Assembly: GCF_020740795.1 (NCBI RefSeq)
Contig: NC_067312.1
Location: 59,644,405 to 59,708,404, forward strand
DNA from: Apus apus
Lineage: Eukaryota > Chordata > Aves > Apodiformes > Apodidae
Reading direction: 5' to 3'
Length of the DNA stretch: 64,000 bases
Position 1 is the first letter of the stretch; each line of letters begins with the position of its first letter. Positions 52,043 through 64,000 of the stretch are shown here, piece after piece. Under the pieces are notes generated by a model. It searched no databases. It worked only from the letters and a program-made list of their open reading frames with translations, and was not told the origin of the DNA. The translations under genes were made by a program, and so were the position numbers.

Positions 52043-52838
52043 CAGTGGATTTGGATATCTAAGCTTCTGAGAGTCTATCCTCCATAGCAAGGTAATGCAT
52101 GGGAAGTTAGTCACTAGAACTGCTAAAGAAAGAAATAAGGTTTCAGTGTCAAAAAAAGCCCAACAACTGGTGTCTGGGTGGCTGTGTCTTCCTGAGCACA
52201 TAGTGCAGTCAAATATGCCCTTGTTAACCAGTCAATGAAAAGATGCCAACATCCATGACACCAAAACAGGTGATTCTGGAAGGCACTGCATACCCTGAAG
52301 CTTCCACTGACCTGGTGTTTTTCAGCATTCACTAAGCATCAGAGCATCCTGACTTGGGATTCGGTCCATTATCAAGCCAATTGGCAGCTGTGAAGGCAAA
52401 CAAAACATAGGTTGGTTGGAATATCAAACAAGCACAACAGATTTTGAGAAGGGTAAAGGTATACTAATATTTCTACTCCTAAATTAATCTGATTATATCT
52501 AAAACAATGTATTCCAGCTGCAAGGAGAATGCAGACAGCTGCATGATGTTCTCAGATTTCCTGTTAAATAGAGGTAAATGGATGACTGTAAAAGGGAGAA
52601 ATCATCTGTCTGGGGCTTTTAAAGGGTGTGGTTGCAACAAGAACATTCTTCAAGTTTAAGCCTTGTTTTTTCATAATTTGTAAATGTATTTTGCCTTCTC
52701 CTTTCCACACAGCTGGGCACATGTGTTGTCTCCTGGAATTGGAATGATCACCCATTCTTATCTGGACCACTTTAGCTGAGCATCACTTTTGAGCAGCAGT
52801 GTCCCATAACACCTTCATCTAAGGCACAACTAGAAAAA
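52043..52838. other. Intergenic DNA between two CR1 copies
   Basis: No gene or repeat recognised. Confidence 0.55.
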
Positions 52839-53062
52839 GAGTTATAGAGTTGTCAGGGTTGGAAGGAACCTCTGAAGTTCACCTGGTCCAACCACTCTGC
52901 TAGAGCAGGATCACCTACAGCAGATCACACAGGAACACATCCAGATGGGTTTTGAAAGTCTCTGGAGGAGGAGACTCCAAAACCTCTCTGGACAGCCTGT
53001 TCAAGTGCTCTGTTGCCCCCACAGTAAAGAAGTTGTTAATTATGTTTAGCTTGAACGAACCC
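52839..53062 (-). mobile_element. CR1 LINE 3'-end segment
   Basis: Antisense CR1 tail: 'agagttgtcagggttggaag', 'gaacctctgaagttcacctg', 'gtccaaccactctgctagag' and 'aagtctctggaggaggagac'. About 225 bp match the CR1 3'UTR. The match stops near 'ttaattatgtttagcttgaa', where the consensus would continue into the ORF2 end. It is either the 3' part of the CR1 copy at 53205-53995 or an independent insertion. Confidence 0.9.
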
Positions 53063-53204
53063 ATTAGAACACTGTGCATAAATATTTGCATAACTCAGAA
53101 GGTTCTATTGCAATAATTATGCTCCATATGCTTGCTGAAACTTGATATGTAAACCAAAAGGGAGGACAAGTTATTCCACAAGCAGCAGAATTAATGAAGC
53201 CTGA

Positions 53205-53995
53205 CTTCCTCCAAATATGTATCCTCTGTACTCGCTCCAGCACCTGGATATCTCTCTTGAATTGAGGTGCCCCAAACTGGACCCAGTACTCCAGGTGTGG
53301 CCTCACCAGTGCTGAGTACAGGGGGACAATCACCTCTCTGCTTCTGCTGGTCACACTATTTCTAAGACAAGCCAGGATGCCATTGGCTTTCTTGGCCACC
53401 TGGGCACACTGCTGGCTCATATTCAGCCCCTTGTCAATTAGAACCCCCAGGTCCTTTTCTGCCAGACACTTTCCAGCCACACTTCCCCAAGCCTGGAGCG
53501 TTGCCTGGGGTTGTTGTGGCCCAGGTGCAGGACCTGGCACTTGGCCTTGTTGAAGCCCAGACCATTAATATTAGCCCAACGATCCAATCTCTCCAAGTCT
53601 CTCTGTGGAGCCTCCCTATCCTCATGCAGATGAACACTCTCACCTAGCTTAGTGTCATCTGCAAACTTACCGATAATACACTCTATGTTCTTATCAAGAT
53701 CATCAATAAAGATGTTAAGCAGAAATGGTCCCAACACTGAGCCCTGAGGAACACCACTTGTGACTGGCCCCAGCTGGATTTGACTCCATTGACCAGCACT
53801 CTTTGGGCCCAACTGTCCAGCCAGTGCTTGATCCAACAGATCATGTGCTCATCCAGGCCATGAGCAACCAGTTTTTTAATAAAAGTCCTGTGGGGAACCA
53901 TGTCAAATGCTTTTTGGAGGTCCAGATAGACAATATCCACAGCCTTTCCCTCATCCAATAGTTGGGTCATCAGGTTATAAAAGGAGATCAGGTTC
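53205..53995 (-). mobile_element. CR1 LINE fragment, ORF2 middle part, antisense
   Basis: About 790 bp of minus-strand CR1 reverse transcriptase sequence. Segments read [58 protein letters not shown] and [16 protein letters not shown], ending [18 protein letters not shown]. In contrast to the copy at 44-46 kb, the FADD catalytic box is still present here. Two frame breaks, near 53450 and 53700, disable it. The 5' end is truncated near 53995 and the 3' part is separated from the CR1 tail at 52839-53062 by about 140 bp of unrelated sequence. Confidence 0.94.
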
Positions 53996-56900
53996 TTAGG
54001 ATTGGATAAATGTATTTAGAGTTTGGAAAGTTTTGTATTCCATCACCCAGGCACGCTAATTGTGTTCTGATAAATAAACATTGGTACATGCAGTCATTTA
54101 AAAAGCATTCTAATAGATTGCATCTATGGGAGTTCTGATGTCATAACCACATGGCACATGTTATTATCATAAGATCTTCATCTTCAGAGGAAAAAGAGAA
54201 AAGTGCTTTAACCCTCACATGAATACTAATCCTGATTCTTCTTGTATGAATTCATTTCCTCCCATGCTTAGCAATTTTTTTTGCCATTATGAATTTTCAC
54301 ATTTGAAAAATGGTTTATTGGAAGTCCTTTCTACTATTTCTAGCTAGGTATTAAAATTTTATTTGTATGTTTTATATAATCCACATCACTGTATGTTACG
54401 TAACTTGACTATTCTCAAGAGGTCTTTTCATGTTGATGACATTGGGAGAGCTTTCTCTATGTTGCTAGGGCAATTATATTCAAGTCTCAAGAAATAAGAC
54501 AGTATGCTTAAAAAGGGGCTATTGGATCCAAAAGTATAAGCTAATCTGCACAAGTAAATTCCATGTCACAGAAACATAAAAGCAACCAACTTGAAAAATT
54601 CAAAATTATATATGCATTTCTTACAGCTCCCAAAATAAATTTTAATAATGGCTGTTGCAGCAATTACAGATAAAATATATTTCTGATTCAGTCACTTGTT
54701 TATGACAAAGTTACTTAATAGACAGACTTTTACCATCACAGAAATTCAAAAGTATGGAGAATTAAATATCTATCTATCATTTATTTATGATGGAGAGAAT
54801 TAAGTATCTCTCTCAGCTAAGATACTAAGTTTGTTCTCTAAATCAGGCTGAAGCAAAATCTGCTACTCTGAAAGGGCAAAAAATTTTCATTGCGTTTTCT
54901 AACACACAGCCCTCCCTATTTTTTGCCCTTCTCATTCCTTTTGCAACAAATATTTTCTGTTTGGCAAATGGATGGACCATCCATGTCCATTATGCCATTT
55001 TAGTAGCATCTGCTCATTACTACCTTGACTTAACTGCCCGGAGAGGGCCAGCTGCTTGCTGAGTCCACATTGTATGATGCTTTTCAGAACCAGACAGATT
55101 GTACCATAGCACAAGACATTATTCCCTTGTAAGGTCTCTTAGGTTTTGTCATTTATGCATAACAGATTGCCAAACTGCTCATCAATCTGAGGATGTGTGC
55201 TCTGTGGTTGTGCCAGGGTGTAACCTGCCTCTCTTCTCCAGTCTTGGGAGGATTCAGCTTTAGCAATCCATTAAAAACTGCAAGGGTAAGGCAGATAACC
55301 TGCAAGAAAAAGTGGAAAATAAAGGGGGCTCCTGAGAGGAGATGCAGAGACAGGTGCAGTATAGAAAGTATGAAAGGGTAATTCAAGACAGCAGCCTCAT
55401 GCTGCTTCTCAATTGTTTATAGGACCAGGAGCACACCAATATGCCCTCAGACAGGAACTCTGCTTTTCCATGGCCCCAGAGCACACAAAAGAGCCGCTGG
55501 CTCAGGAAATATAGTGTGCCCTTTAACTGTATAGCTTAGCCATGTCTGGAGGGGTTTGGCTTGATTGGTTCCTAAACAGCAATAGCAGAACATAAATCTT
55601 AGACGAAGCTTTCTAAAAAGATTCTTCATTCCCATGATTTCCTGTCTGCAAAATCTCCTGATAACTCTGATCACAGTCTTCCTCTCACCTATCAAACCCA
55701 AGCGAACTAAATCACTGCAGCATCAATCAGCCCAAAGGGACCTTTTGTTTCTGGGTTGTACAACCAAAGGAATCCAACAATTACATCAGCCATTCTACTG
55801 GAGCAATTTTTAAGTGTTTTTCTAAATCTTCACATCTATCCTGTGGCATCCATTTTAAGCAACATCAAGTTGATATGTAGAGACTCAAATGGTGGGCCTT
55901 CTTCAGGTGTTCCTATGGCAATATATGCTATATAATTTTTCTGATAAGTTTGGGTGGACAGTTGATTTATTTAAATATATCTAAGACAAGGGTAAAGCTC
56001 CCCCTGTTAAACAATCTGTGATGATAAATGAGAAAGGAGTAAAACACTGAAACAAATAGTTCTGTGACCAGGTGTTTCCAAACACATGGTAAAGTCAGAA
56101 TTGTGTCTGCACTGACTGCTGTGTTTTTCTTACCACGTGCTGGCAAAGAGTTTGTGGCTGTTTCAACATATCCTGTCTTTTGAGCAAAAGCACAAGCTTC
56201 TTATGGTCTATACATTGTGCAGAAGTCCTCCCAACCATTCCATACATCCTTTAGATTTTTTCACAGGCAGATGGTTTACATTTAAAAACCAATGTTGCCA
56301 CTAACAAGATGAAGCAAGATGAAATTACACCCTCCTTGATACCACAGAGCTGAAGATTTGCTAAAGTCATGCAGTATTGTTCTTGCCTCTATGTATCACA
56401 TCCAGAAAGCAGAGCTAGATGCAGCAACAAATCAGATTGGTGAAAAATTCCAGCATTTCTACATATTTTTCATTTCACTTTAGTTAAAATATTTTCTGAA
56501 CTTTAAATGCTTCACTTTGAATTTAGAGCTTTGTGTATTTCTTTTATTCCTTATTTTTATAGTATACATTTAAAAGTTACAACGTTATTATATTTCTGTT
56601 CATAATTACTTTTTGTTATTAGAATTACAGTAGGTATTTTGGTAACAAAAATATTCAGTTTTACTCAGTATGTTAATTATTGGTGTTACATTCATATATT
56701 TAATTGTTCACTGTTTCATGACTGATATTTAAAAAGATAATGCATAGAAAATGACTATATAAAATTAAAATGTGAGCCATTTAAAATATTTTTCAAAATG
56801 AGAATAATTTAAAAAACTGCACAGTCCACTGCTTTTGAAATGTTCTACTTCATATTAACTCTGAGTGTAATTTTAATTTTTTTTCAGCAAAATTAATGTT

Positions 56901-59900
56901 TCCTATTTGCTACTGAAGATACACACATATTCTACCACTGTCATGCAGCAAGATTTGCTTTGGTGGGTATACTAACTGCTGTACCTATGAATTTATGTCT
57001 ACAGTTAGCACAAGTAAAGCTGAGGATTCAACTCTGAGCATGACATCTCAGTTTTGAGAGGCTCTTGAAGAGGGGTTAAATAAAAAATAGAATTAAAATA
57101 ATTAAATACAAAACAGAAGAAAAAAGTTGCAATGCCAGCATGCCAACTGCAAGCCCCTAGTATTATTTTGTTACTTACAGCCTCTATCTCTGAGCTATTT
57201 TGTAGTTAGCTATTTTGGTGGACCCTAGCAAACTCTACTTGCACAGCTTTTCTTCATTTCACCAGATGGCCCCAGGGGACTGCAGGGTCAAGAAGTGATT
57301 TCTGAGGCTATTGGGAGGGGTGGTCCTTTCTGTATGATAGGATGCTTAGTTAGCTCTCAGTGTGCATTTTGCTGTTATTTTGTTGTGGTAACCAGTTTTA
57401 TACTGAAGAGAAAAGGCAAGATCCTTTTGGAAGCAAGAACAAAGACCTTTGCAATTGAGTAGAAAGGAGAGTGTTTGCATAAAGGTTTTAGCATAAAAGT
57501 TGTAACATTAGACTTCACTAATTTCTCATTTGGTTTTGAGGCAACAATCTTTCTACATGTACTAAAACATGTAATGTAAGCAAGTGAGCAGATGTTTTTG
57601 TTTTGTGTTTTTTTTAGCCCTCCTGTTAGAAATCTATTGTTCCAGTTCTCTGATTGTTTGGATCATTCCTGGAATTCTTGTTTTCAACTTAAAAATTCCA
57701 GAAATGTTGTCTTGCTGCTTGTCTGCTTCTTTATTTTACAATTGTAAACAAAATTGCTTTGTTGACGGTACTTACAACACAGAATAAGAAAATCTTTAAA
57801 TGCCTGTAACCAGCTGTGTATGTTCACATTCAGTGTTTTTCTTTTAAATAATCATGTGGAAAAGATGTGGCATGTTGTAAAGGTGTACCGAGACCTATTT
57901 CAGGTTCAGCCAGCAGAAGAGTAATAATAGAGATACATACTTAGAGCAGTGCCATGCTAAACTTTTATAAAGGGTTCTCAGAAATTTATGCTGTCTCAGT
58001 TAGCAATATCTATGATATTCGCAATTAGAGATAGATAGACACCTTCTTTATACCTATAAAACTCATACTTTACAGTGCCTCATCCCATACTTCTTTCCAG
58101 TTCCAAATTTGTCACCCAGTTCCCTCCACAGTACCTCTCTCCTCTCTTGTTAATTTCAAGGTCATGAAAATGGCAAGTATTGGGGTGGCAAACCACTATA
58201 CCAACCACACCATGTACCCTCAGATTTCTGCATGTGGAATTGCATGTGATTAGGTACCTTTCTGTGGAAGGTTTGATGGTAGATGGGGCAATAGGCTCAT
58301 TTTGGTTCCTGAATACTGCTGGTTGCTTCAGATGTTGGTGACTATAATTATTTTACAATTGCTGGATAGATGTTTGGAAAATAAAGATTTTTAGAAGCTT
58401 TTCAGTGTGTAAGCAATACTAGTGAGACTTCAGGCAAGGAAAACTGATGGCTGCGCAAGTGGAAGATAGCTCCAAGATGAACTTTTAGCTTGGTCTTGTC
58501 TTCTCTATGCTGTAGTAACAACTGCTCCACTGAGCTGTGAGGTGCTAAGGTAGGGGGGAACCTATCTGATACAAGCCTCTCTGATTTTTGAAAGGGATAT
58601 AGCATGGCAACAGAGAGGGCAATAACAATAAACACAGTTGTTGGGCTATAGTCTGCTTGGTTGCAGTTTCAGAAGGACAGCCATAATGTTAAAATGAAGA
58701 CATCATTCCCCATAGTGAAGTCTTTAGTTCTTGCAAGATCATGACTTTTGGGAAGAGGACTGAGATAATTCTTGGGATGCTCTCCAAGCTCCATTATTTC
58801 TGCTACATGCTACCCACAACATGGAAACATTAAGATACTTAAAGTGATCCCAGATTGTCATTTTACGACACAATAAAATACGTTTATGCAACTGAAGTTC
58901 TATTACATGGAGAAGGGGAAAAATGATGAAGTAGTATAACAAAAGTGACATACTGGCAGGGATTTGGCTCAGTTGGTTTTTTTTAAAGATACAATTGTGT
59001 TAATTCAACATTGAAAATATTCCCAGTTTGAGAAATAAAACCCATCAAAGTAAATATATGCAGTTGCTCTATTCAGAGGAGTCCTGCAGAGTTGCACTTG
59101 GTCCAACAAGTTTGTCTGGGATATTTCTCCTAATATTATTTTGAAAAAATTACTCATTGTCTGAGAAGATTCCCCAGCAAGAGGACTAACCCCATAATGT
59201 ACACAGAATGTGAACAGGAAAGTAAAGAAACTGAGAATGGAGTAAAACATTGTAGATTGGTTTGCATTACATTCAAACAGAATTAGTTAAGGGAAAAATA
59301 ATTAACAAGCAGAAAGAAAATGACATGTATTCAGAGAGGTGGCTCCTGAAGGGCTAAAGGGAGGGTTAAAATGATGGCAGATCTTTCTTTGGAAGGTGTA
59401 TTTTTCACTGTGCTCTAGGGTGCTTCTTCCATTTGACAGTATTTTTCTGGCCCAGAGAAACAGTAGTTAACTACTGTACACCCATTCAATATCAATTGCG
59501 CTGTTGTCTATTTGTGTTTCCTGACTAGTCTGCACCCTCTCTGTATCTCACACTGGCATTGGCCAGGGACTACAATCCAGAAGCTTGCAGAAGGAACTCA
59601 GTTGATGTGAGGTCTGCATTTTGCCCATTTTGCTTCCCAAATCCAAATGGAGACAAGTTGTTAGGGTTCAACATTTGGTATTCTCATGCCTTTTGAAATG
59701 AGATTGGAAGATTACTGCAGAGGATTGGGTTCTAATGTACTCTTATTTGTATCCAAGAAAGACAATACTCACAGCCCTAACAACAAAAATATGAAAAGTG
59801 GAATAAAGATGAAGGAGAATAGAGCCAGATTTGGCAGAACAAAGGTTACATTTGGGGTTATTCAAGTTTTGCAAAGTCAGACATCCTAGAAGCTGAAGAA

Positions 59901-62900
59901 ACATCTGTAAGGGCTAGTCCACATCAAATGAGTATGAGGCCAGTAAATAAACTCAGAGAAATGAAACTGGAGTTTTTCAGATCACGGGTTGTGGATCATG
60001 TTATCTTGATTCTTGAGCTCCACCTATGAGTTTGTGAATCTCAAGGATCTCCTCATACAAACATGGAGTAAATGGTGCCTTTGAGGAGCTAGAAGTTCTA
60101 AAGAAGTTCTAAAGAAGGCATAAAGATGTTCTCAGGGCCTAACCCCAGGGTTAGCAACACACTAAAGTGAGCAGAAGGAAAAGAGTTGTGGACAAAACAG
60201 ATAAATAAAACAAAAAGTGATTATTTTTTATGAGTGCTTTTTCATTCTTTACAAAATCTATACTGTTCTTGCGTATCAATATAGAGCATAAATTAATCTG
60301 ATGGAGTAAATGTGACACATATGTCTAAATCAATATAGGACAAGAAAGGTAATACTCTTTGTTCAATGTAGGTGACGTCTCAGCAACGTTTGGGGGAAAA
60401 TTTTGCAGAATATGCTTTTATGTAATCCATGCAAAATAGGAGTGTCTCAACTACATGTTGTGGGCCATCTTTGTTTTGAAATATATAATCTCTGTTTTCA
60501 TCAAGATGTAGAGAAAGAAATGGGAATATCAGCAAAATATGAGTGATGTTATTCTACACAGTGGTCTCCAAAAACTTTCTGCAGAGAAGGCCAGCACTGG
60601 TATCACTTTTTGGCAGCAGTGGAACAACTTTCTTGTCTTCCACCATTCATGCCAAATAATTCAGTGTTTTTACACTCTCACTGTCTTTATTACTCATTCC
60701 TCTGCATGTCGAAATGTCTTGATTTACAAAAAAGTATCCTATCAAGGCTCAATGTAGCTATAAACTCAAGATGTTGCTCAGATGTGAAGCTCAGATTCAG
60801 CTTTGTGTATCAACCACAGAGGGAAAATAAAACTTTGCTGTGAAGCATCTGTTTATAAACCCTGAGATGCCATTCACTGCAGTAGAATATGCAACAGTAA
60901 CCATCTGAAAGGAAAAGAGAACACTCTGTTATGGTATGGAAATAAATGCTTCGGCATTCACATTTTATTGGCACAGGCACAATTTTGAGCACATTGTCAG
61001 GAAAGGAGTCATGCAATGAGGGACTGAGGGAATATTAAATTGGTAGACAGATTGAGGATGTGCTTGAAAGGGGTAATCAAAACCAGGAGGGCTTTACACT
61101 TTAGAAAAGGAAACATTACAAGGCATAGACTGCTCATCCTGAACATCACTTGTAACACCCATAAAATAGGTGTGGGGTTAGTAATAAAAACTGAGATTGC
61201 TTGAAAAGCATCCAATAGCTTCCCATGAGGTCCCCAAAACAAAAGTTATTTTAAAATTCCTTTTTCTAAGTGACCCCATTATAAGCCTGGTGCAGCTATG
61301 TTGGAGATCTGCTTGGACTTCCGGGTTCTTCTCTTCCTCAGGGTCAGCTTCAGGGTGGAGGACATGGATCTTGTGGGATGCAGGTTTTAAGTTCTGGTTA
61401 AAATTGCAGTTGTGATTGTAGGGTTACTTCATTCCCACCAAGAGTGACACTGGGGAAGAAAGTAAGACCCACTCATTATGAGAAGGGCAGCAAGTGAAAA
61501 TTGCACCCGTTTAGGCAAATTGCATCTATGTGTGCATCCATGCAATGGATTGTTGTCCGTTACTGTTCTTATGCAAGAGCCCTTTCTTTTGCCACAGCAC
61601 AAGAGCCTTCCCTGGAATTACCTCTGTCCGTTTTCCTCATTTTACCTTGCTCGTCTCTAGATCTAGGCATTACAGTGATGCTTCTGAGATGGGTTGTGAA
61701 CCCCTGCTTTCCCCAAACCATAAGGAAACATACGATCTGTGCACTGTTCCTTCTAGAACCAGGGGTTCTAGATGTAAGGCCAAGAGTTACACGTGATGCT
61801 AGCAATAAATCCCTGGAAGAGAGGAAGATCTAGGTGCATGCTGGTATTAAAAGATGGACATGACACTGAATCAGTATCACATCAGAGCAGTAAAGGAGGC
61901 ATCGTGAACGAAAGAGGTCCTTCAAGATATTAACTATACCAATTTGGGACATTTGTGGGAAAAGTGCCTTAATGAATAAAGTTGATAAAAAATACAACAA
62001 ATGTTTTCCTTTCCAAGTAATTGAGTAGATAATTTGATTTCCCAGAAGTCACTAGCTGACAATTTCAAAAATAATAGCAAGATATGATATAGAGAAGCCA
62101 TAAGAGAAGGAAGGACACGTGGCTCATGCAATTTGTTTAACAGCTTCTCTTTCCCCATGCTGAGTTGAAAACACAATTTCTAAAAACCTGTATGACTGGA
62201 TCACTGGATGAGGTCTAGTCACCACAGCAAGTCATCCCAAAGGCTCACCAGGCAGTGGGGTGGGAAGAAGCCTGGGGCCACCCTCCTTCTAAGTGAGTAG
62301 CAATACAAAACTGCTCATCCCCAGTGTCAGCATCAAGCTCCACATAGCCTGAAGCTTTGAATTGTTTCCCAGAATGTACTTGTTTTTTCCTTGGTATTTG
62401 TTCTAGTCTATCTGCAGCTTCCTGCTCTTCTTGCCTTGCAGCTTGATTTGCTAATTTCAAAGTGAAGACTGTGGCTTTCTGTTTCAGAACAAACTAGTAA
62501 CTTATATTGCATGCACCTAAACTGTCTCAGGTTAAACTTTTCTTAGTCTTAGGTCATATTTTTAAAATTTTTTATTAATTTTTGGGGGTGCAAGGGGAGC
62601 TGTGATTTTGTCATCCCTGTAGCAGACATGAAGGATTTGGGATCTTCCCTTTAATCTCCCTCACAGAAATTTGAAAATTTGATGCTGTAAATTGATTATA
62701 AAAAACACAGCTTCCTCATCCTGACTCTCCCTGGCTATAGTATTCCTGCAGCTGGGCTCTGATCAATTAGAAACCATGACCTGACTAAACTAGTGCTGCA
62801 GTCTGCTGCCTTCAAAGCCCTGTGGCTTCCTACCATATCTCAACACCTTGCCAGAAGCTGGGAGTTGTCTTCTCACTGATCTTCATTATCACCATCTCCA

Positions 62901-64000
62901 TTTTCCTCAGAAGTACATCCTGACTCTGTTCTCCTAACACTTGTCCAGGATCTTCTCAGAAGCCAACACAGCACACTTACGAGTCAGTGGCATGGACCAG
63001 CCTGCAGTCCCAGCTCTCCAAAAAAGAAAGATCAGAAATATTTACTCAAATCTATTTGTGTAGTTGAGCTATCTGCAGAGCACCTACTGTATCACTAGAC
63101 CTGCAAGAAGTTCCAGCTTTTGTAACTATAGTTTTTAAAACACAAATGCACAAAAGTGTTTATTTTACTAACAGAAGGAGGCATTCAGAGACTGATCCAT
63201 ATCCTTTATTCTGTTATGATCTTTTGTACACTGAAGATACGTCTAATACCCAGAAGCATTATTGGTTTAGACACATTAATTTTAGGTGAAAACGTTATTG
63301 CTATGCTGTTGTGAGTAGGGACATCCCCTTTCCACGTCCTGTTCTACATCACATTCTCTGTAAGGAGGTGACCTGTACAACAGCACAGGGTACATCCACT
63401 CCCCAGGTCTATGCACACAAAGGTGTATGAATTATAATTCACAATTCATGCATTTTGAAGCACTTACATTACTTATGCCATATACATATTTTCTTGTGTT
63501 ATGTTGCATGGCACCAAGTACAGAGATTTGCCAAAAATATTTAAACTATTTGCCAGTCAATCATATAGGCTTCAGCAGAGTTCTTCTTTTTTGTCTGGAT
63601 GGATCAGAAGTTTAGGGACCCGATGAGATCGGATTAAAGTTTTGCAACAGAAAACCTGGCAAGTAAGAATGGAGAACTGCACTGGGATTGCAGGCTGCAC
63701 CAAGATGAAAATGCTAAGCAAGCATGGAGCTCTGAGATGCAAGAACAGGATGCTAAAGAGTTAAACTGGAGACTTGCTTTATTCCATTTATAAACCAGTC
63801 TCAAGCCTTAGCATGTTTGCACCAAAAATCTGCCAGGAAGAGGCCCTGGAAAACAAACTCTCTAGAGTCTGTAGGGATACACAGCCCTGGCCAATTTGAT
63901 CACAAGTTGACACATAGCCACATTCTGTAGTGAAGCATGGGTTTGTTGGACAAAGAAAGATGTAGGGATTGTTTTGTGAACTTCTTCAAGCAAAGTGTCT
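53996..64000. other. Ten kilobases of intergenic DNA, no gene or mobile element recognised
   Basis: AT-rich, with open frames under about 110 codons on both strands. I saw none of the M1 aminopeptidase motifs (HEXXH, GAMEN) expected of LVRN, the gene beyond AP3S1 in human. A short triple repeat of 'gaagttctaaa' occurs near 60087-60115. One minus-strand frame at 62245-62498 has an unusual charged composition and is listed separately. Confidence 0.55.
62245..62498 (-). other. Charged minus-strand open frame, unidentified
   Basis: On the minus strand a frame open from about 62498 to 62245 reads FVLKQKATVFTLKLANQAAR, EEQEAADRLEQIPRKKQ and YVELDADTGDEQF before stopping. The Glu/Lys/Gln-rich composition resembles a helical coding segment more than random AT-rich DNA. 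A GAAACAG sequence lies at its upstream end and a CTG|GTGAGC donor-like site near its downstream end. I cannot assign a family. It may be an exon, a retrocopy remnant or chance. Confidence 0.25.

Noticed and set aside
36711-64000. Possible LVRN exons downstream of AP3S1
   Set aside because: No GAMEN or HEXXH aminopeptidase motif was seen in any listed frame. The gene probably begins beyond the window.

Overview
The window is vertebrate nuclear DNA, almost certainly from a bird. Two compact, intron-containing genes share a CpG-rich promoter. They are surrounded by AT-rich introns and intergenic DNA holding CR1 LINE fragments, many ending in the typical ATTCTRTG-like 3' terminus, and avian ERVL-type LTRs. 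No bacterial, phage or CRISPR features are present.

Two real protein-coding genes can be rebuilt completely, exon by exon. ATG12 (minus strand, start codon at 9992, stop at 7469) has four coding exons and encodes a 139-residue ubiquitin-like autophagy modifier ending in the Trp-Gly needed for conjugation. AP3S1 (plus strand, start codon at 10207, stop at 36182) has six coding exons and encodes the 193-residue sigma-1 subunit of the AP-3 adaptor. All eight introns have GT-AG ends and the reading frame is kept across every junction. The start codons lie 214 bp apart, head to head, inside a CpG island of about 1.1 kb. This matches the ATG12/AP3S1 arrangement known in human chromosome 5q23. One promoter therefore serves an autophagy factor and an endosome-to-lysosome sorting factor. 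It carries two E-box elements close to the lysosomal CLEAR consensus, an ETS/CRE-like composite site and, inside ATG12 intron 1, an 80-bp tandem duplication holding four CCAAT boxes.

Layout: 1-4300, no recognised gene, two CR1 3' fragments; about 4300-7468, likely long ATG12 3'UTR; 7469-9992, ATG12; 9340-10480, CpG island and bidirectional promoter; 10207-36182, AP3S1 with introns of 2.6, 2.1, 7.6, 3.7 and 9.4 kb; 36183 to about 36700, AP3S1 3'UTR; 36.7-64 kb, intergenic. The 39-54 kb stretch is rich in retroelements: an ERVL-type solo LTR, a second LTR fragment, a 2.1-kb CR1 with a broken reverse transcriptase ORF, a compound GATA microsatellite and further CR1 pieces in both orientations. 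From 54 to 64 kb I recognise nothing coding. I looked for CDO1 on the left and LVRN on the right, the neighbours in human, and found no convincing exon of either.

I found no evidence of an undescribed biological system. The most informative observations are the promoter architecture, the duplicated CCAAT block, and a few orphan exon-like signals that transcript data could test.
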